DNA of 64,000 bases from Rhodobacteraceae bacterium Alg231-30 (GTDB lineage: Bacteria; Pseudomonadota; Alphaproteobacteria; Rhodobacterales; Rhodobacteraceae), in NCBI GenBank assembly GCA_900143615.1, contig FREU01000006.1, positions 124,001 to 188,000 of the forward strand. The letters run 5' to 3'. Numbering within the stretch: the stretch's first letter is position 1; each line of letters begins with the position of its first letter. This document shows, one piece after another, positions 1 through 9,708 of this stretch. The notes beneath the pieces were generated by a model, which was not told where the DNA came from, searched no databases, and saw nothing but the letters and a program-made list of their open reading frames with translations. Position numbers and translations under genes: made by a program.

Positions 1-34
1 AGGGCCGCCCTGCAAACTTTTAGAAACTCACGGT

Positions 35-937
35 TTAGGCGGTCAAGCCTTCAGGCTCCTCAAGCCCATTGGCGCGGCTGCACGCTGTCACGGTGTTAGC
101 CAGCAAACAAGCGATCGTCATTGGCCCCACACCGCCCGGTACAGGCGTGATTGCGCCCGCAACTTTGGCCGCACTCTCAAAATGCACATCCCCGACGAGG
201 CGGGTTTTACCTTCGCCTTTTTCCGGAGCATCAATGCGGTTGATGCCCACGTCAATCACGGTTGCACCTTCCTTGATCCATTCTCCGGGCACCATTTCCG
301 GACGCCCGACAGCGGCCACAACTATGTCCGCGCCGCGCACAACATCCGGTAGATCCTTGGTGCGCGAATGCGCGATAGTCACTGTACAGCTGTCGCCCAA
401 CAGCAATTGCGCCATGGGTTTGCCCACGATATTTGAGCGCCCGACAACCACCGCGTTCAGGCCTGAGAGGCTACCGTGGTGTTCACGCAGCATCATAAGA
501 CATCCCAATGGCGTACAGGGCACCATGGATTTTTGTCCGGTGCCCAACAGGCCAACGTTTGAGATGTGAAACCCGTCCACGTCTTTTGCGGGCGAAATCG
601 AGTTGATCACCAGATCTTCGTTCAAATGCTTTGGCAATGGCAATTGCACCAGAATCCCATGCACTTGGGGATCATTGTTCAACTGATCAATCAGCGCCAA
701 CAGATCCGCTTCGGCAGTATCAACATCCAGCTTATGCTCATAGCTGTTCATCCCCACTTCGACGGTCTGCTTACCCTTTGAGCGCACATAGACCTGGCTG
801 GCAGGGTCTTCACCCACCAGAACCACGGCCAGACCGGGTGTGATGCCGTTTTCTTCTTTCAAACGGGCTACATGGCCTGCAACCTTCTCGCGAACTGTGG
901 CGGCGAATGCTTTGCCGTCGATGATTTGAGCCGTCAT
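35..937 (-). CDS. folD: Bifunctional methylenetetrahydrofolate dehydrogenase / methenyltetrahydrofolate cyclohydrolase FolD
   Basis: Cytosolic enzyme interconverting 5,10-methylene-, 5,10-methenyl- and 10-formyl-tetrahydrofolate with NADP. The 300-residue product has the family length. It carries the N-terminal catalytic motif YVRSKGK, the cofactor-domain motif [14 protein letters not shown] near residue 170, and the C-terminal signature [10 protein letters not shown]. The ATG at 937 is chosen because GAGGAGA lies just upstream and the protein then begins MTAQIIDGK; the frame is open seven codons further but without a better ribosome site. It is the last gene of a minus-strand group after fhs and a chorismate-mutase-like gene, so Fhs makes 10-formyl-THF and FolD passes it down the one-carbon pathway. 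Identification is secure. Confidence 0.97.
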   Translation of the reverse strand: MTAQIIDGKAFAATVREKVAGHVARLKEENGITPGLAVVLVGEDPASQVYVRSKGKQTVEVGMNSYEHKLDVDTAEADLLALIDQLNNDPQVHGILVQLPLPKHLNEDLVINSISPAKDVDGFHISNVGLLGTGQKSMVPCTPLGCLMMLREHHGSLSGLNAVVVGRSNIVGKPMAQLLLGDSCTVTIAHSRTKDLPDVVRGADIVVAAVGRPEMVPGEWIKEGATVIDVGINRIDAPEKGEGKTRLVGDVHFESAAKVAGAITPVPGGVGPMTIACLLANTVTACSRANGLEEPEGLTA

Positions 938-1039
938 TTCTGTCTCCTCGTGTTTCACTCCGAGCCATACAAACCCGGCATCAATCCAATTATTTCGCAG
1001 CGGTCATGCCATTTGGTGACCGTAAAATTTTCTTGGCGC

Positions 1040-1345
1040 TTACTCTGCGCGGATCACCCGCGCCTCGCGTGCGATCGACCATTCGATTAACTGCCTCCAG
1101 AGCCGCTCGGTCAAATCGACATCCAACCCTTGCATTGCCGCTGTGGCTTTCACCTTGGTGACAACATCTTCGACCCGATCAGGGATGCGCGCCGGCCAGC
1201 CGTTGTCTTGTTTTAGCTCAATCGCGCGATCGATATACTCAGCCCGCTTCACCAACATGTCCACCAGTTGCCGATCCAAAGCGTCGATCTCGACGCGCAG
1301 CGCCTGCATGGTTTCACATTTTTCAGGTGGGGTAAGTGCGGTCAT
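1040..1345 (-). CDS. Chorismate mutase (AroQ-type) family protein
   Basis: A short all-helical protein of 101 residues with the AroQ pattern: LRVEIDALDRQLVDMLVKR at the N-terminus (helix 1 with the conserved Arg and Asp), AIELKQ and RIPDRVEDVV in the middle, and a C-terminal helix LWRQLIEWSI. AroQ enzymes convert chorismate to prephenate, but members of this fold also include isochorismate pyruvate lyases, so the exact reaction is not settled by sequence. Two adjacent ATGs exist (1348 and 1345); the second has the better distance from AGGAG. The gene sits between fhs and folD on the same strand, which is odd for an aromatic amino-acid enzyme and suggests co-transcription with C1 genes. Confidence 0.85.
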   Translation of the reverse strand: MTALTPPEKCETMQALRVEIDALDRQLVDMLVKRAEYIDRAIELKQDNGWPARIPDRVEDVVTKVKATAAMQGLDVDLTERLWRQLIEWSIAREARVIRAE

Positions 1346-1409
1346 CATGGTCTCCTGCGGCCCAACTCGTAACAGAGCTTCACGGGCCGCAGAAAGCCTA
1401 TTTTTAAGC

Positions 1410-3086
1410 TTAGAACAAGCCTTCAACCAAACCTTCGTCGTTAATTCGGATGTTTTCCGCCGCAGGTTTACGCGGCAGGCCGGGCATGGTCATGATTTCA
1501 CCGCAGATCACCACAACGAACCCTGCTCCAGCGCTCAGGCGCACTTCGCGCACAGGCACGGAATGGCCGGTTGGAGCGCCGCGCAGACTAGGATCGGTTG
1601 AGAAGGAATACTGCGTTTTCGCCATACAGACCGGCAGATGACCATAGCCTGCCTCTTCCCAAACTTTCAGCTGATCGCGGATTTTCTTATCCGCAAGCAC
1701 CTCATCCGCACGGTAGATCGCTGTGGCCACCCGTTCGATTTTCTCAAACAGGCTCAGCTCGTCTTTATAAAGCGGTGCAAACTGGCTCACGCCCGCATCG
1801 GCAATCTCGGCCACGCGAGTCGCCAGCGCTTTGGTGCCTTCTGACCCTTTTTCCCAGTGCTGACACAGGATCGCTTCTGCGCCCTGACCTTCAACATAGG
1901 CCTGCACAGCCGCCACTTCGGCGTCTGTATCGGTGACAAAGTGGTTGATTGCGACAACGACCGGCACGCCGAATTGCTTGAGGTTGCCAATATGGCGCCC
2001 CAAGTTGGCACAGCCTTCGTTGACCGCATCCACGTTTTCCGGCCCCAGATCGGCTTTGGCCACGCCACCGTTCATTTTCATGGCGCGAATGGTTGCCACC
2101 AGAACCACACAATCGGGTGCCAGACCCGCCTTGCGGCACTTGATGTTCATGAACTTCTCGGCCCCAAGATCAGCGCCAAATCCGGCTTCGGTCACCACAT
2201 AGTCAGCAAGCTTAAGCGCTGTGTTGGTCGCAATCACCGAGTTACAGCCATGTGCAATGTTAGCAAATGGCCCACCGTGAACAAAGGCCGGGTTGTTTTC
2301 GAGCGTTTGCACAAGGTTGGGCTGCATCGCATCGCGCAGCAGCACGGTCATCGCACCGTCTGCTTTGATGTCACGGCAATAGATCGGGCTACGATCCCGA
2401 CGATACGCCACAATCATATCACCCAGACGTTGCTGCAAATCTTCCAAATCATTGGACAGACAGAGGATTGCCATCACTTCCGACGCCACGGTGATGTCAA
2501 AACCCGTTTGACGAGCAAAGCCGTTGGAGACCCCACCAAGGCTCACAACAGTGTCACGCAGCGCACGGTCGTTCATGTCCAGAACACGGCGCCATGTAAT
2601 ACGGCGCTCATCGATTTCCAGCTCGTTGCCCCAATAAATGTGGTTATCAATCATCGCGCTCAGCAGGTTGTGCGCCGAGGTGATCGCGTGGAAATCGCCT
2701 GTAAAGTGCAGGTTCATCTCTTCCATCGGCACAACTTGGGCATAGCCGCCGCCAGCAGCCCCACCCTTCATACCAAAGTTTGGCCCCAAGGATGCCTCGC
2801 GGATACAGATCGCCGCGTTTTTGCCAATCGCATTCAGGCCGTCGCCCAGACCAACGGTTGTTGTGGTCTTCCCTTCACCCGCGGGGGTCGGGTTGATGGC
2901 AGTAACCAGAATGAGTTTGCCGTTTTCACGGTCTTTGACCGAATTGATGAACTCTTGGCTCACCTTAGCTTTGTCGTGGCCATAGGGCAGCAGATCGTCC
3001 GAACTGATGCCCAGTTTGGCGCCAATCTCTTGAATCGGGCGTTTCTTGGCCTCGCGGGCGATCTCGATGTCGGTCTTAAAGCTCAT
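1410..3086 (-). CDS. fhs: Formate--tetrahydrofolate ligase
   Basis: ATP-dependent ligation of formate to tetrahydrofolate giving 10-formyl-THF, the entry of formate into C1 metabolism. The 558-residue product matches the family length. Visible motifs include the P-loop-like segment [16 protein letters not shown] near residue 65, the glycine-rich [19 protein letters not shown], and [13 protein letters not shown]. The ATG at 3086 gives the usual N-terminus [13 protein letters not shown]; upstream in-frame sequence is cysteine-rich and unlike the family. AGGA lies about 8 bases upstream. The chorismate-mutase-like gene and folD follow on the same strand. In marine roseobacters such genes usually serve oxidation or assimilation of C1 units from methylated compounds; that role here is inference. 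Confidence 0.97.
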   Translation of the reverse strand: MSFKTDIEIAREAKKRPIQEIGAKLGISSDDLLPYGHDKAKVSQEFINSVKDRENGKLILVTAINPTPAGEGKTTTTVGLGDGLNAIGKNAAICIREASLGPNFGMKGGAAGGGYAQVVPMEEMNLHFTGDFHAITSAHNLLSAMIDNHIYWGNELEIDERRITWRRVLDMNDRALRDTVVSLGGVSNGFARQTGFDITVASEVMAILCLSNDLEDLQQRLGDMIVAYRRDRSPIYCRDIKADGAMTVLLRDAMQPNLVQTLENNPAFVHGGPFANIAHGCNSVIATNTALKLADYVVTEAGFGADLGAEKFMNIKCRKAGLAPDCVVLVATIRAMKMNGGVAKADLGPENVDAVNEGCANLGRHIGNLKQFGVPVVVAINHFVTDTDAEVAAVQAYVEGQGAEAILCQHWEKGSEGTKALATRVAEIADAGVSQFAPLYKDELSLFEKIERVATAIYRADEVLADKKIRDQLKVWEEAGYGHLPVCMAKTQYSFSTDPSLRGAPTGHSVPVREVRLSAGAGFVVVICGEIMTMPGLPRKPAAENIRINDEGLVEGLF

Positions 3087-3241
3087 GGTAAATCCTGTTG
3101 CTTCGGTGAAAATCTCACAGGAACTTAGACCGCACATCGCGTCAAACAGGATGCATTTCCGACATTTACAGCGCTCGAAACGTCGCCAGACACCGCCACG
3201 GTTTCTTTTTGGAAACCCAGCCGCCAATCCGCGCTAGCTTT

Positions 3242-3841
3242 TCAGCCCGCGCGCGCTGTCTCTATCTGGCTCCAAATGGGTTGATCGGGCACGGCCAAAC
3301 GCAATCTGTCACCCAAGGCAACCCCCCCCTCCCGTTCAACCCACGCTGTCACCCCGCGCCGATGTTGCGCCGCACCTTTGAACGCCTTGCCAAAGCCCGG
3401 CTTCACACCCTCAATCACACGTCCAGGCAAAACACAGGGCCGGTTTTCCATATCGATCACCAACGACACACCATCCGCGCCTTGCAAACGTGAACTGGGC
3501 GGCACATGGGTGAAATCAGGAATGCCGCGCAGCACCATAGATGCCCCAACCCACGCGGGGTTCAGCGCATCCAGCCCCATAGTCGCCGCGATCTGCGCCA
3601 ACTCTTCCTCAGAGACCACAGACAGCTGCCGCACGTTGGCAATCTCGGTGCCGCGCGGATGCATATGCGACACGCGGCTACAACTTGGCCGCGTCAGACC
3701 GCTATGACATTCCCCGTCGCTGCCGCCAAACTTCAGTCCCATCTGCTCAAGCGCCTGCGCACTTAAATCGGTTTCACTGTCGGCGACCTGTCCCAGCCAG
3801 ACGACTTCGGCTTCAAATTTGGTGAGTTTCAATGCAGGCAT
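3242..3841 (-). CDS. MOSC domain-containing protein
   Basis: A 199-residue protein resembling MOSC (molybdenum cofactor sulfurase C-terminal) proteins, which bind or transfer sulfur or molybdenum cofactor. Seen: an N-terminal beta-rich start (VVWLGQVADSE), HSGLTRPSCSRV with the conserved Cys of the fold near residue 54, then NVRQLSVVSEEELAQIA and a C-terminal segment ending VALGDRLRL typical of MOSC barrels. It stands alone between fhs (downstream on the same strand) and a divergent membrane-protein gene. No molybdoenzyme lies nearby, so its partner cannot be named. Confidence 0.85.
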   Translation of the reverse strand: MPALKLTKFEAEVVWLGQVADSETDLSAQALEQMGLKFGGSDGECHSGLTRPSCSRVSHMHPRGTEIANVRQLSVVSEEELAQIAATMGLDALNPAWVGASMVLRGIPDFTHVPPSSRLQGADGVSLVIDMENRPCVLPGRVIEGVKPGFGKAFKGAAQHRRGVTAWVEREGGVALGDRLRLAVPDQPIWSQIETARAG

Positions 3842-4072
3842 CCCGCCCCCCCTTTGCTGTTTTCACGCAGCCTAAAGCTGCGCCGCAGGTCACTCAAATC
3901 ACCATTTGTGACGAAGGGCATCAGTAGAAATTACCGCCGATCTCCTGACCAAAGTCAAAAATAATCATGCAGTCTATACCCGCTCTGCCGCATATTCTCG
4001 GACCAACAGAAGGGGATTTACTTGACATAACAACACGCTAAGGTTGTTGAGTGAAAAAAAATCCCAGTTCGC

Positions 4073-4930
4073 TTGCCCGTCTTTCCAACTCTCTGGCTCT
4101 CATTCACAGAAACGCTAAAGCGCGTGCCTTTTGTAGTAGCTTTGACTCTTGTTCTTTTTGGCGCGAATATCGCTATTCTAGAAATCGACCAAAGGCTCTC
4201 ACCCGCCCCGATCTTTACTTCGCTCAGCCTCGGGCCGCTTTTGCCAGAGGGGGTTGAGGAAAATTTTGAACCGCTCAAGCCTATGTCGCCAAGCGCGTTT
4301 TTGTCTGTGACCGCAATAGTCACAATAGCTCTTGCACTAGCGAGCCTCATTTGGTGTCGAGCCATTGCGCAACAAACGCCAATAAGACAAACACAATTGC
4401 GCCCAATGTACTTGCGCTTCCTTCTCATAGCGGTTGGTCTCTCAGCTCTGGCCTCCGTCTTTGGTGAGGTCCTATCGATTTTGGCCCAAGCCTTTGGCTT
4501 CAATTGGCTTTCCAACCTATTTAACCTTTTCTCAAAGGGCACGGTTGCAAGCTACATCTACTTAACTCTCTTTTGGTCGGCACCACTTTTTGCCAAATAC
4601 CTAGGAATAATCCTCGTCGCCGTTTTGTTGGGTCTATCCCTTCCCCAAATCGCACTCGGCCGCCCCAGTCATTTTCGTGCTAGCTTTCGCTTTCTGACCG
4701 CTAACTGGGTTCCGGTCGCAGCGATCTTATTCATCGCCTCGCTTTTCCTCGCACTCACTGAAACCATTTTTTTCTATACAGGGACTAAATTGTTGGACCT
4801 TTTTCCACAAAACGACTTTCGAAACTCAGTCCTACTAGGACTATTCGCCCTCACTCTCTCTAAGTATCTCAAGCTGTTCTATTTGCTTAGTCTGCTGACG
4901 CAGATATCCATCTCTTGGCGCCAAATCTAA
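4073..4930 (+). CDS. Hypothetical multi-pass membrane protein
   Basis: The 285-residue frame is strongly hydrophobic, with about six to seven membrane segments: VPFVVALTLVLFGANIAIL, the segment around AFLSVTAIVTIALALASLI, LRFLLIAVGLSALASVF, the segment around IILVAVLLGLSLP, WVPVAAILFIASLFLAL and a C-terminal pair. No catalytic motif was recognised. The listed start is TTG without a visible ribosome site. A better initiation site (TAAGG, then GTG at 4051) lies one base out of frame, separated by a run of eight A residues; with one A fewer the protein would begin MKKIPVRLPVFPTLW. Composition is more AT-rich than the neighbours. The gene faces ftsH and shares no operon. Confidence 0.7.
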   Translation: MPVFPTLWLSFTETLKRVPFVVALTLVLFGANIAILEIDQRLSPAPIFTSLSLGPLLPEGVEENFEPLKPMSPSAFLSVTAIVTIALALASLIWCRAIAQQTPIRQTQLRPMYLRFLLIAVGLSALASVFGEVLSILAQAFGFNWLSNLFNLFSKGTVASYIYLTLFWSAPLFAKYLGIILVAVLLGLSLPQIALGRPSHFRASFRFLTANWVPVAAILFIASLFLALTETIFFYTGTKLLDLFPQNDFRNSVLLGLFALTLSKYLKLFYLLSLLTQISISWRQI

Positions 4931-4971
4931 CCTCACATCTCCCGATCTCGGCGCTGATCGCCCCATCCCCA

Positions 4972-5008
4972 CAAAGAAAAACCCCCAAAGCAGGCACGCT
5001 TTGGGGGT
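4972..5008 (-). terminator. Rho-independent terminator after ftsH
   Basis: An 11-bp perfect stem (arms 4981-4991 and 4998-5008, left arm ACCCCCAAAGC) with a 6-base loop, followed on the minus strand by TTTTTCTTT. It lies 30 bases past the ftsH stop and ends the tol-pal-tilS-ftsH gene series. On the plus strand it also lies shortly after the membrane-protein gene ending at 4930, but there the T-run is poor. Confidence 0.9.
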
Positions 5009-5037
5009 CTCGAGGTCTTCTTGGGTCTGTCCCTCTT

Positions 5038-6957
5038 TTAACCGGTGGGTTCCGGCTCCATGCCGCCGTCACCACTGGGTTTGGTGCGAGGCTTGGTTTT
5101 CGGGATGGCGGTCACGCTTGGCGCGCTGCCTTCATCGTTGTTGTCGGTATCGTCGTCGCTGACGTAGGGCGATTCACCCCGCATCACACGCTGGATTTCT
5201 TCCCCTGTCAGGGTTTCATATTCCAGCAGACCTTGGGCCAGACGCTCAAACTCTTCATTCTTTTCCTGAATGATGTCGCGTGCGCGTGCATAGCCTTCGT
5301 CGATCAGACGTTTGACTTCGGTTTCGATCATCTCTTTGGTCGCTGCGGACACCGAGAAACCACCTGTACTGCCCTGATAGCCAGCTGCCGCTTCTTGATA
5401 GTCGATGTTGCCGACTTTGTCGGACATGCCCCACTGCATCACCATGGCGCGCGCCAGACCGGACGCCTGCTGAATATCGCCAGCCGGACCGTTAGACACT
5501 TCGTTCTCGCCGTATTTGATGATCTCGGCCGCTTTACCAGCCATCGCCATCGCCAAACGCTGGTGACACTCTTCCTTGAACATGTTCAGGCGATCCATCT
5601 CGGGCAGGCTCATCACCATGCCCAATGCACCACCGCGCGGAATGATTGTTGCCTTATAGACCGGATCACACTTGGGCAGATGAATGCCCACAATCGCGTG
5701 GCCCGCTTCGTGATAGGCGGTCATTTCTTTTTGCTCTTGGGTCATGACCATGCTGCGCCGCTCAGCGCCCATCATGATCTTGTCCTTGGCAAATTCGAAA
5801 TCTTCCATCGTGACAAACCGACGTCCCACACGGGCTGCGGTCAAGGCCGCTTCGTTCACGAGGTTGGCCAGATCAGCACCCGAGAAACCCGGTGTCCCGC
5901 GCGCAATAATGCGCAGATCAACGTCAGGGCCCAGAGGGGTCTTGCGCGCATGCACGCCCAAAATCTTCTCACGACCTTTGATGTCAGGGTTGCCCACAGT
6001 CACGTTGCGGTCAAAACGGCCCGGACGCAGCAGTGCGGGGTCCAGCACGTCTTTACGGTTGGTCGCGGCCAGAATGATCACACCTTCGTTGGCTTCAAAA
6101 CCGTCCATCTCAACCAGCAGCTGGTTCAATGTCTGCTCACGCTCATCGTTACCACCGCCGTATCCTGCGCCACGATGGCGACCCACGGCGTCGATCTCGT
6201 CGATAAACACGATACATGGCGCGTTCTTTTTGGCCTGTTCGAACATGTCACGCACCCGAGATGCACCCACACCAACGAACATTTCCACAAAGTCCGATCC
6301 CGAAATTGTGAAGAACGGCACGCCCGCTTCGCCCGCAATTGCGCGCGCCAGCAGCGTTTTACCGGTGCCCGGAGGGCCCACCAGCAACGCACCTTTGGGA
6401 ATCTTACCGCCCAAGCGACTGAATTTCTGCGGATTGCGCAGGAATTCGACGATCTCTTCGAGCTCTTCTTTGGCTTCATCAATGCCGGCAACATCGTCAA
6501 ATGTGACGCGTCCGTGCTTCTCGGTCAGCATCTTGGCTTTGGATTTCCCAAAGCCCATCGCGCCACCTTTGCCGCCGCCTTGCATGCGGTTCATAAAGAA
6601 AATCCACACACCAATCAGCAGCAGGAATGGCAGAAGGCTGATCAGGAACGACTGAAGTCCCGAGGTTTGCTGGCTTTCAGCCCGCACCGGAACTCCGTTA
6701 TCCATCAACAGGTTAGTGACTTCAGCGTCACTTGGCATGATCGCCACATAATTTTCGCCAGCGGTTGTAGCATAACGAATCTGTTCCCCATCCAATGTGA
6801 CACTGGCCACAGAGTCGGCCTCAACCGAGGCGACAAAATCGGAATAACTGACTTCCCTGCTCTGCATTGACGTGTTGTCGCCACTGAAGAGGTTAAACAG
6901 GGCCAAGATCAGCAGAAAAAGTACGACCCAGAATGCAATATTGCGCGCGTTGCCCAA
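5038..6957 (-). CDS. ftsH: ATP-dependent zinc metalloprotease FtsH
   Basis: Membrane-anchored AAA+ protease degrading misassembled membrane proteins and regulatory substrates. In order: first membrane helix ([19 protein letters not shown]), periplasmic domain, second helix ([14 protein letters not shown]), Walker A GPPGTGKT near residue 195, Walker [12 protein letters not shown], second region of homology [20 protein letters not shown], zinc motif HEAGH near residue 420, and a charged C-terminal tail. The start taken is TTG at 6957, preceded by AGGGAGA at good spacing, giving 639 residues beginning with the usual Roseobacter N-terminus (M)GNARNIAFW. The open frame continues 32 codons upstream to the track ATG at 7053, but that extension is hydrophilic and atypical. 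Confidence 0.97.
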   Translation of the reverse strand: MGNARNIAFWVVLFLLILALFNLFSGDNTSMQSREVSYSDFVASVEADSVASVTLDGEQIRYATTAGENYVAIMPSDAEVTNLLMDNGVPVRAESQQTSGLQSFLISLLPFLLLIGVWIFFMNRMQGGGKGGAMGFGKSKAKMLTEKHGRVTFDDVAGIDEAKEELEEIVEFLRNPQKFSRLGGKIPKGALLVGPPGTGKTLLARAIAGEAGVPFFTISGSDFVEMFVGVGASRVRDMFEQAKKNAPCIVFIDEIDAVGRHRGAGYGGGNDEREQTLNQLLVEMDGFEANEGVIILAATNRKDVLDPALLRPGRFDRNVTVGNPDIKGREKILGVHARKTPLGPDVDLRIIARGTPGFSGADLANLVNEAALTAARVGRRFVTMEDFEFAKDKIMMGAERRSMVMTQEQKEMTAYHEAGHAIVGIHLPKCDPVYKATIIPRGGALGMVMSLPEMDRLNMFKEECHQRLAMAMAGKAAEIIKYGENEVSNGPAGDIQQASGLARAMVMQWGMSDKVGNIDYQEAAAGYQGSTGGFSVSAATKEMIETEVKRLIDEGYARARDIIQEKNEEFERLAQGLLEYETLTGEEIQRVMRGESPYVSDDDTDNNDEGSAPSVTAIPKTKPRTKPSGDGGMEPEPTG

Positions 6958-7010
6958 GGCAAATCTCCCTAAAAGACTTCCGCAGTCCCTACCACGGTCG
7001 AAGTTAGAGT

Positions 7011-7038
7011 TAAATAGACATCCCACCGCCGTGTTCAA
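7011..7038 (-). promoter_or_regulatory. Possible sigma70-type promoter for ftsH
   Basis: On the minus strand, TTGAAC (7038-7033) and TATTTA (7016-7011) are separated by 16 bases, about 50 bases upstream of the TTG start of ftsH. Four or more positions match the consensus in each hexamer. It would give ftsH its own transcript in addition to readthrough from tilS. Assigned by eye only. Confidence 0.4.
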
Positions 7039-7064
7039 TGCAATAATTTGCATTTGTCAGGTCT

Positions 7065-8303
7065 TTAGTCAGGAAACCTGACCCGTTCGGGGACCAAATG
7101 GACCTGCCAAGGCCCGCGCGCTTGTGCAAGCGGTGCCGCAATCAGCCCCTCACGCCCCCAAACCGCCGGAGATGCCAATAAGGCTTGCCGGCGTCGCCCA
7201 GTGTCGCGCCACTCTGGAATTTGGGCCAGACCGTCTTCGCCAAGGGCTGCGATTTCGCCATCCACCACATCCCCCACCGGTCCGCTCACCCGCCAGCGAG
7301 CATCCCAGACATCATTCAAGGAACACCGTGCCTGTGCAACAGCGGCCCATTCGCGGGTGATCGTCAGACTTGTCTTGTGCGGGATCAACAAACAGCCCTG
7401 CAACGCATGTGGCACCTGCGCCTGCATTGCGGCTTGCAGCGCTTTGAAACGGGGCCGATAGGTTTGCCCCGAAACCCACCCCAAAGCGCAGGACACAAGC
7501 CTCAGGCGCAACTCTTCCGGCGCCGCCGCCAAACCGTCGCGATCCAGCACCAGATCCCCCGCATCCTGCGTCACCACATCAGCAATCAACTGTGCCAGGC
7601 CCTCGTCCAAAGCATCCCGCGCCCGCGCCATATGTTGCGCGGTTTGGCTCAATCGCTCGACACTCAACCCCAAAGGGGCCAGAGCGTCCAACACTTTGCG
7701 CACCTTCACACGGTCATAACGAGGGTCTTCGTTGCTGGGGTCATCCGCCCACTGTTGCCCAACGCGACGCAAATGAACGCGCAACGCTTCACGCCGGACG
7801 CCTAACACCGGACGCAGCCAGCATATGCCGCCCTGCACCGAAGCCTCACGCATCGCAGCCAGACCATCCACACCAGACCCGCGCGCCAACCGCATCAACA
7901 CCGTTTCGGCCTGATCATCTTCGGTATGGCCTAGCGCCACATGGGACACCCCATGCGCCCGCGCCCAATCCCCAATCAGAAAGCGCCGCGCCTCCCGCGC
8001 GGCCGTTTGCACGCTACCGCTACCGTTCCATTGCCATTGAAGGATCTCGTGGCTTAGCCCTTTGGCGGTGCAATAGCGCGCCACGAGCGCCAGTTCGTCC
8101 GCAGCAGCAGCGCGCAATCCGTGGTTTACACTCACCACATGCACCTGGCTCTGCCCCCATCGAACCAGCAGGTCCAACAGCGCCATGGAATCTCCACCAC
8201 CGGAGACCGCAATACCAATTCTGTCAGGAACATCGCCACCAAAGGCGTGGCTTAGCGAAGCGGCCAGCGTTTCCGCCAGCCGCGCTTCATCTTCTAAGGG
8301 CAC
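7065..8303 (-). CDS. tilS: tRNA(Ile)-lysidine synthetase TilS
   Basis: Modifies the wobble cytidine of the CAU-anticodon tRNA-Ile to lysidine using ATP and lysine, so that it reads AUA. The N-type ATP pyrophosphatase P-loop is SGGGDSMALL near residue 34, followed by VSVNHGLR, ALGHTEDDQAET (metal and substrate residues) and PVLGVRREALR. The 412-residue length includes a C-terminal domain of the longer TilS class. The start is GTG and overlaps the end of cpoB by 10 bases; no strong ribosome site is visible, so translational coupling is likely. It precedes ftsH, an order conserved in many proteobacteria. Confidence 0.95.
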   Translation of the reverse strand: MPLEDEARLAETLAASLSHAFGGDVPDRIGIAVSGGGDSMALLDLLVRWGQSQVHVVSVNHGLRAAAADELALVARYCTAKGLSHEILQWQWNGSGSVQTAAREARRFLIGDWARAHGVSHVALGHTEDDQAETVLMRLARGSGVDGLAAMREASVQGGICWLRPVLGVRREALRVHLRRVGQQWADDPSNEDPRYDRVKVRKVLDALAPLGLSVERLSQTAQHMARARDALDEGLAQLIADVVTQDAGDLVLDRDGLAAAPEELRLRLVSCALGWVSGQTYRPRFKALQAAMQAQVPHALQGCLLIPHKTSLTITREWAAVAQARCSLNDVWDARWRVSGPVGDVVDGEIAALGEDGLAQIPEWRDTGRRRQALLASPAVWGREGLIAAPLAQARGPWQVHLVPERVRFPD

Positions 8304-9133
8304 TGCAACAAAGCCATCTCATCTCGTGCCGCTGCGACTTGTGTCGACAAAGGATAGCGTACGCCAACTTCGTTCAGTGTCACACAGGCTTCATTGACCT
8401 GCCCCAAGGCCCCCAACGCACGCCCCAAATGGAACAAAGCTTCCGACGCATAAGGCCCCTGCGGCGCACCGGAATAGCTCTCAAGATAGGCTCTGGCGGC
8501 ACGGGTGGTTTCACTCTGCCCCTCCAGCGCCTGACCACGGCGCAAATGCGCCTCCGGTTCCAGCGGACTGCCAGGGTAGATTTCTACAAAGCTGGCGAAT
8601 TGCTCAGACGCTGCGCCAAATTCACCATTCTCAAGCGCCGTTTTTGCGCGATTGAAATCGGCGCTCTCCCCAACAGCGAGCTCGGTTGTGTCAACCGGAG
8701 CAATTGGGGTGCTTGTTTCTTGCGCCGGTGCCGCTGGAATATTCCCTCCCAGCGTCGATGTCTCTCCCAATGCGCTCAGATCGCCGCCTTCCAACTCAAC
8801 CAGCCGGAATTCCAAATCGCCAATCCGATTGGTGCCGTCTTCAACAATTTTCTCGACGCGAAACTGTAACTGCTCGGTACGACCCGTCAGAACCTGCAGC
8901 TGCCGCTCAATCGCATCCACGCGCTCAATTGTACTGGCGCCTGCAACCACACCACCGGGCGCACCGGTGGTGGAGAGTTCACGCTTAAGCGACTGGATAT
9001 CAACATAAAGCACTGTGAGCTGCTGACGGATATCGGCCAACGTTTCATCACTGGATTGGCTAAACCCAGCCATAGGCGCAAGCATCAGCGCCAGACCGGT
9101 CAGCCCTGCATAGACCTGTGCCCGCATTGCCAT
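8294..9133 (-). CDS. cpoB: Tol-Pal system protein CpoB (YbgF)
   Basis: Periplasmic protein linking the Tol-Pal machine to septal peptidoglycan synthesis. The 279-residue product begins with a signal peptide (VYAGLTGLALMLAPMAGFSQS), has a coiled-coil trimerisation segment (TLADIRQQLTVLYVDIQSLK and the ERQLQVLTGRTEQLQ region), a Pro/Thr-rich linker, and C-terminal tetratricopeptide repeats (from FNRAKTALENGEFGAASEQF onward, including GSPLEPEAHLRRGQALEG). Its ATG directly abuts the TAA of pal, and it overlaps tilS. Identification follows from domain order and position after pal. Confidence 0.93.
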   Translation of the reverse strand: MAMRAQVYAGLTGLALMLAPMAGFSQSSDETLADIRQQLTVLYVDIQSLKRELSTTGAPGGVVAGASTIERVDAIERQLQVLTGRTEQLQFRVEKIVEDGTNRIGDLEFRLVELEGGDLSALGETSTLGGNIPAAPAQETSTPIAPVDTTELAVGESADFNRAKTALENGEFGAASEQFASFVEIYPGSPLEPEAHLRRGQALEGQSETTRAARAYLESYSGAPQGPYASEALFHLGRALGALGQVNEACVTLNEVGVRYPLSTQVAAARDEMALLQCP

Positions 9134-9643
9134 TTATCCTGTCAGCCCCGATGCCAGCACAGTTACCGCACGACGGTTCTGTGTATAACAGCTTTCCTCA
9201 GAGCAGACCTGAATTGGGCGTTCCTTGCCGAAACTCACGGTCGAGATGCGATTGGCGGCAACCCCTTGGGACACCAATAGTTCCTGTACTGCATTGGCGC
9301 GGCGCGCGCCCAGAGCAAGGTTATATTCTCGCGTGCCCTGCTCATCGGCATGACCTTCGATCACCGCTGTAAATGCAGGGTTTGCCATCAGCCAGTTCGC
9401 TTGCGACAGAACCGCCAAGCGGCCTTCTTCGCTTAGCGTGGATTGGTCAATCGCAAACAAAACACGATCCCCAACGTTTTGCTGGAAATACGCGGCGCTT
9501 GATGGATCACTTGCCGACCCGTCCTCAATCCCCGGCGCGGAGGCATCATCATAGCCGTTGTCGCTGCCAAAACCGCCTCTATCGTTACAGGCGCTTAGCG
9601 CCAGACCGGCCATCAACAGGGCCGCCTTGGTCCAATATGTCAT
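9134..9643 (-). CDS. pal: Peptidoglycan-associated lipoprotein Pal
   Basis: Outer-membrane lipoprotein that grips peptidoglycan through an OmpA-like domain and is recycled by TolQRA. The signal peptide ends in the lipobox LSAC at about residue 19. The OmpA domain runs from about residue 55 to the end, with VLFAIDQSTL, VIEGHADEQGTREYN and LGARRANAVQELL containing the Asp and Arg residues that contact diaminopimelate. Length 169 fits the family. It lies 65 bases after tolB and abuts cpoB. Confidence 0.97.
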   Translation of the reverse strand: MTYWTKAALLMAGLALSACNDRGGFGSDNGYDDASAPGIEDGSASDPSSAAYFQQNVGDRVLFAIDQSTLSEEGRLAVLSQANWLMANPAFTAVIEGHADEQGTREYNLALGARRANAVQELLVSQGVAANRISTVSFGKERPIQVCSEESCYTQNRRAVTVLASGLTG

Positions 9644-9708
9644 GTTTCTGCCTTGCCTCGTGTTTCAATTTTCTTGTCTAACATAGCCCGAAAGCCATTG
9701 AAATATCG

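Noticed and set aside
1857-3128. A 423-codon open frame opposite fhs
   Set aside because: Antisense shadow of a conserved enzyme gene; composition is abnormal and no ribosome site was seen.
4915-6870. A 651-codon open frame opposite ftsH
   Set aside because: It lies fully antisense to a certain gene and is His-, Arg- and Cys-rich without a recognisable fold, as expected for antisense of GC-rich coding DNA.
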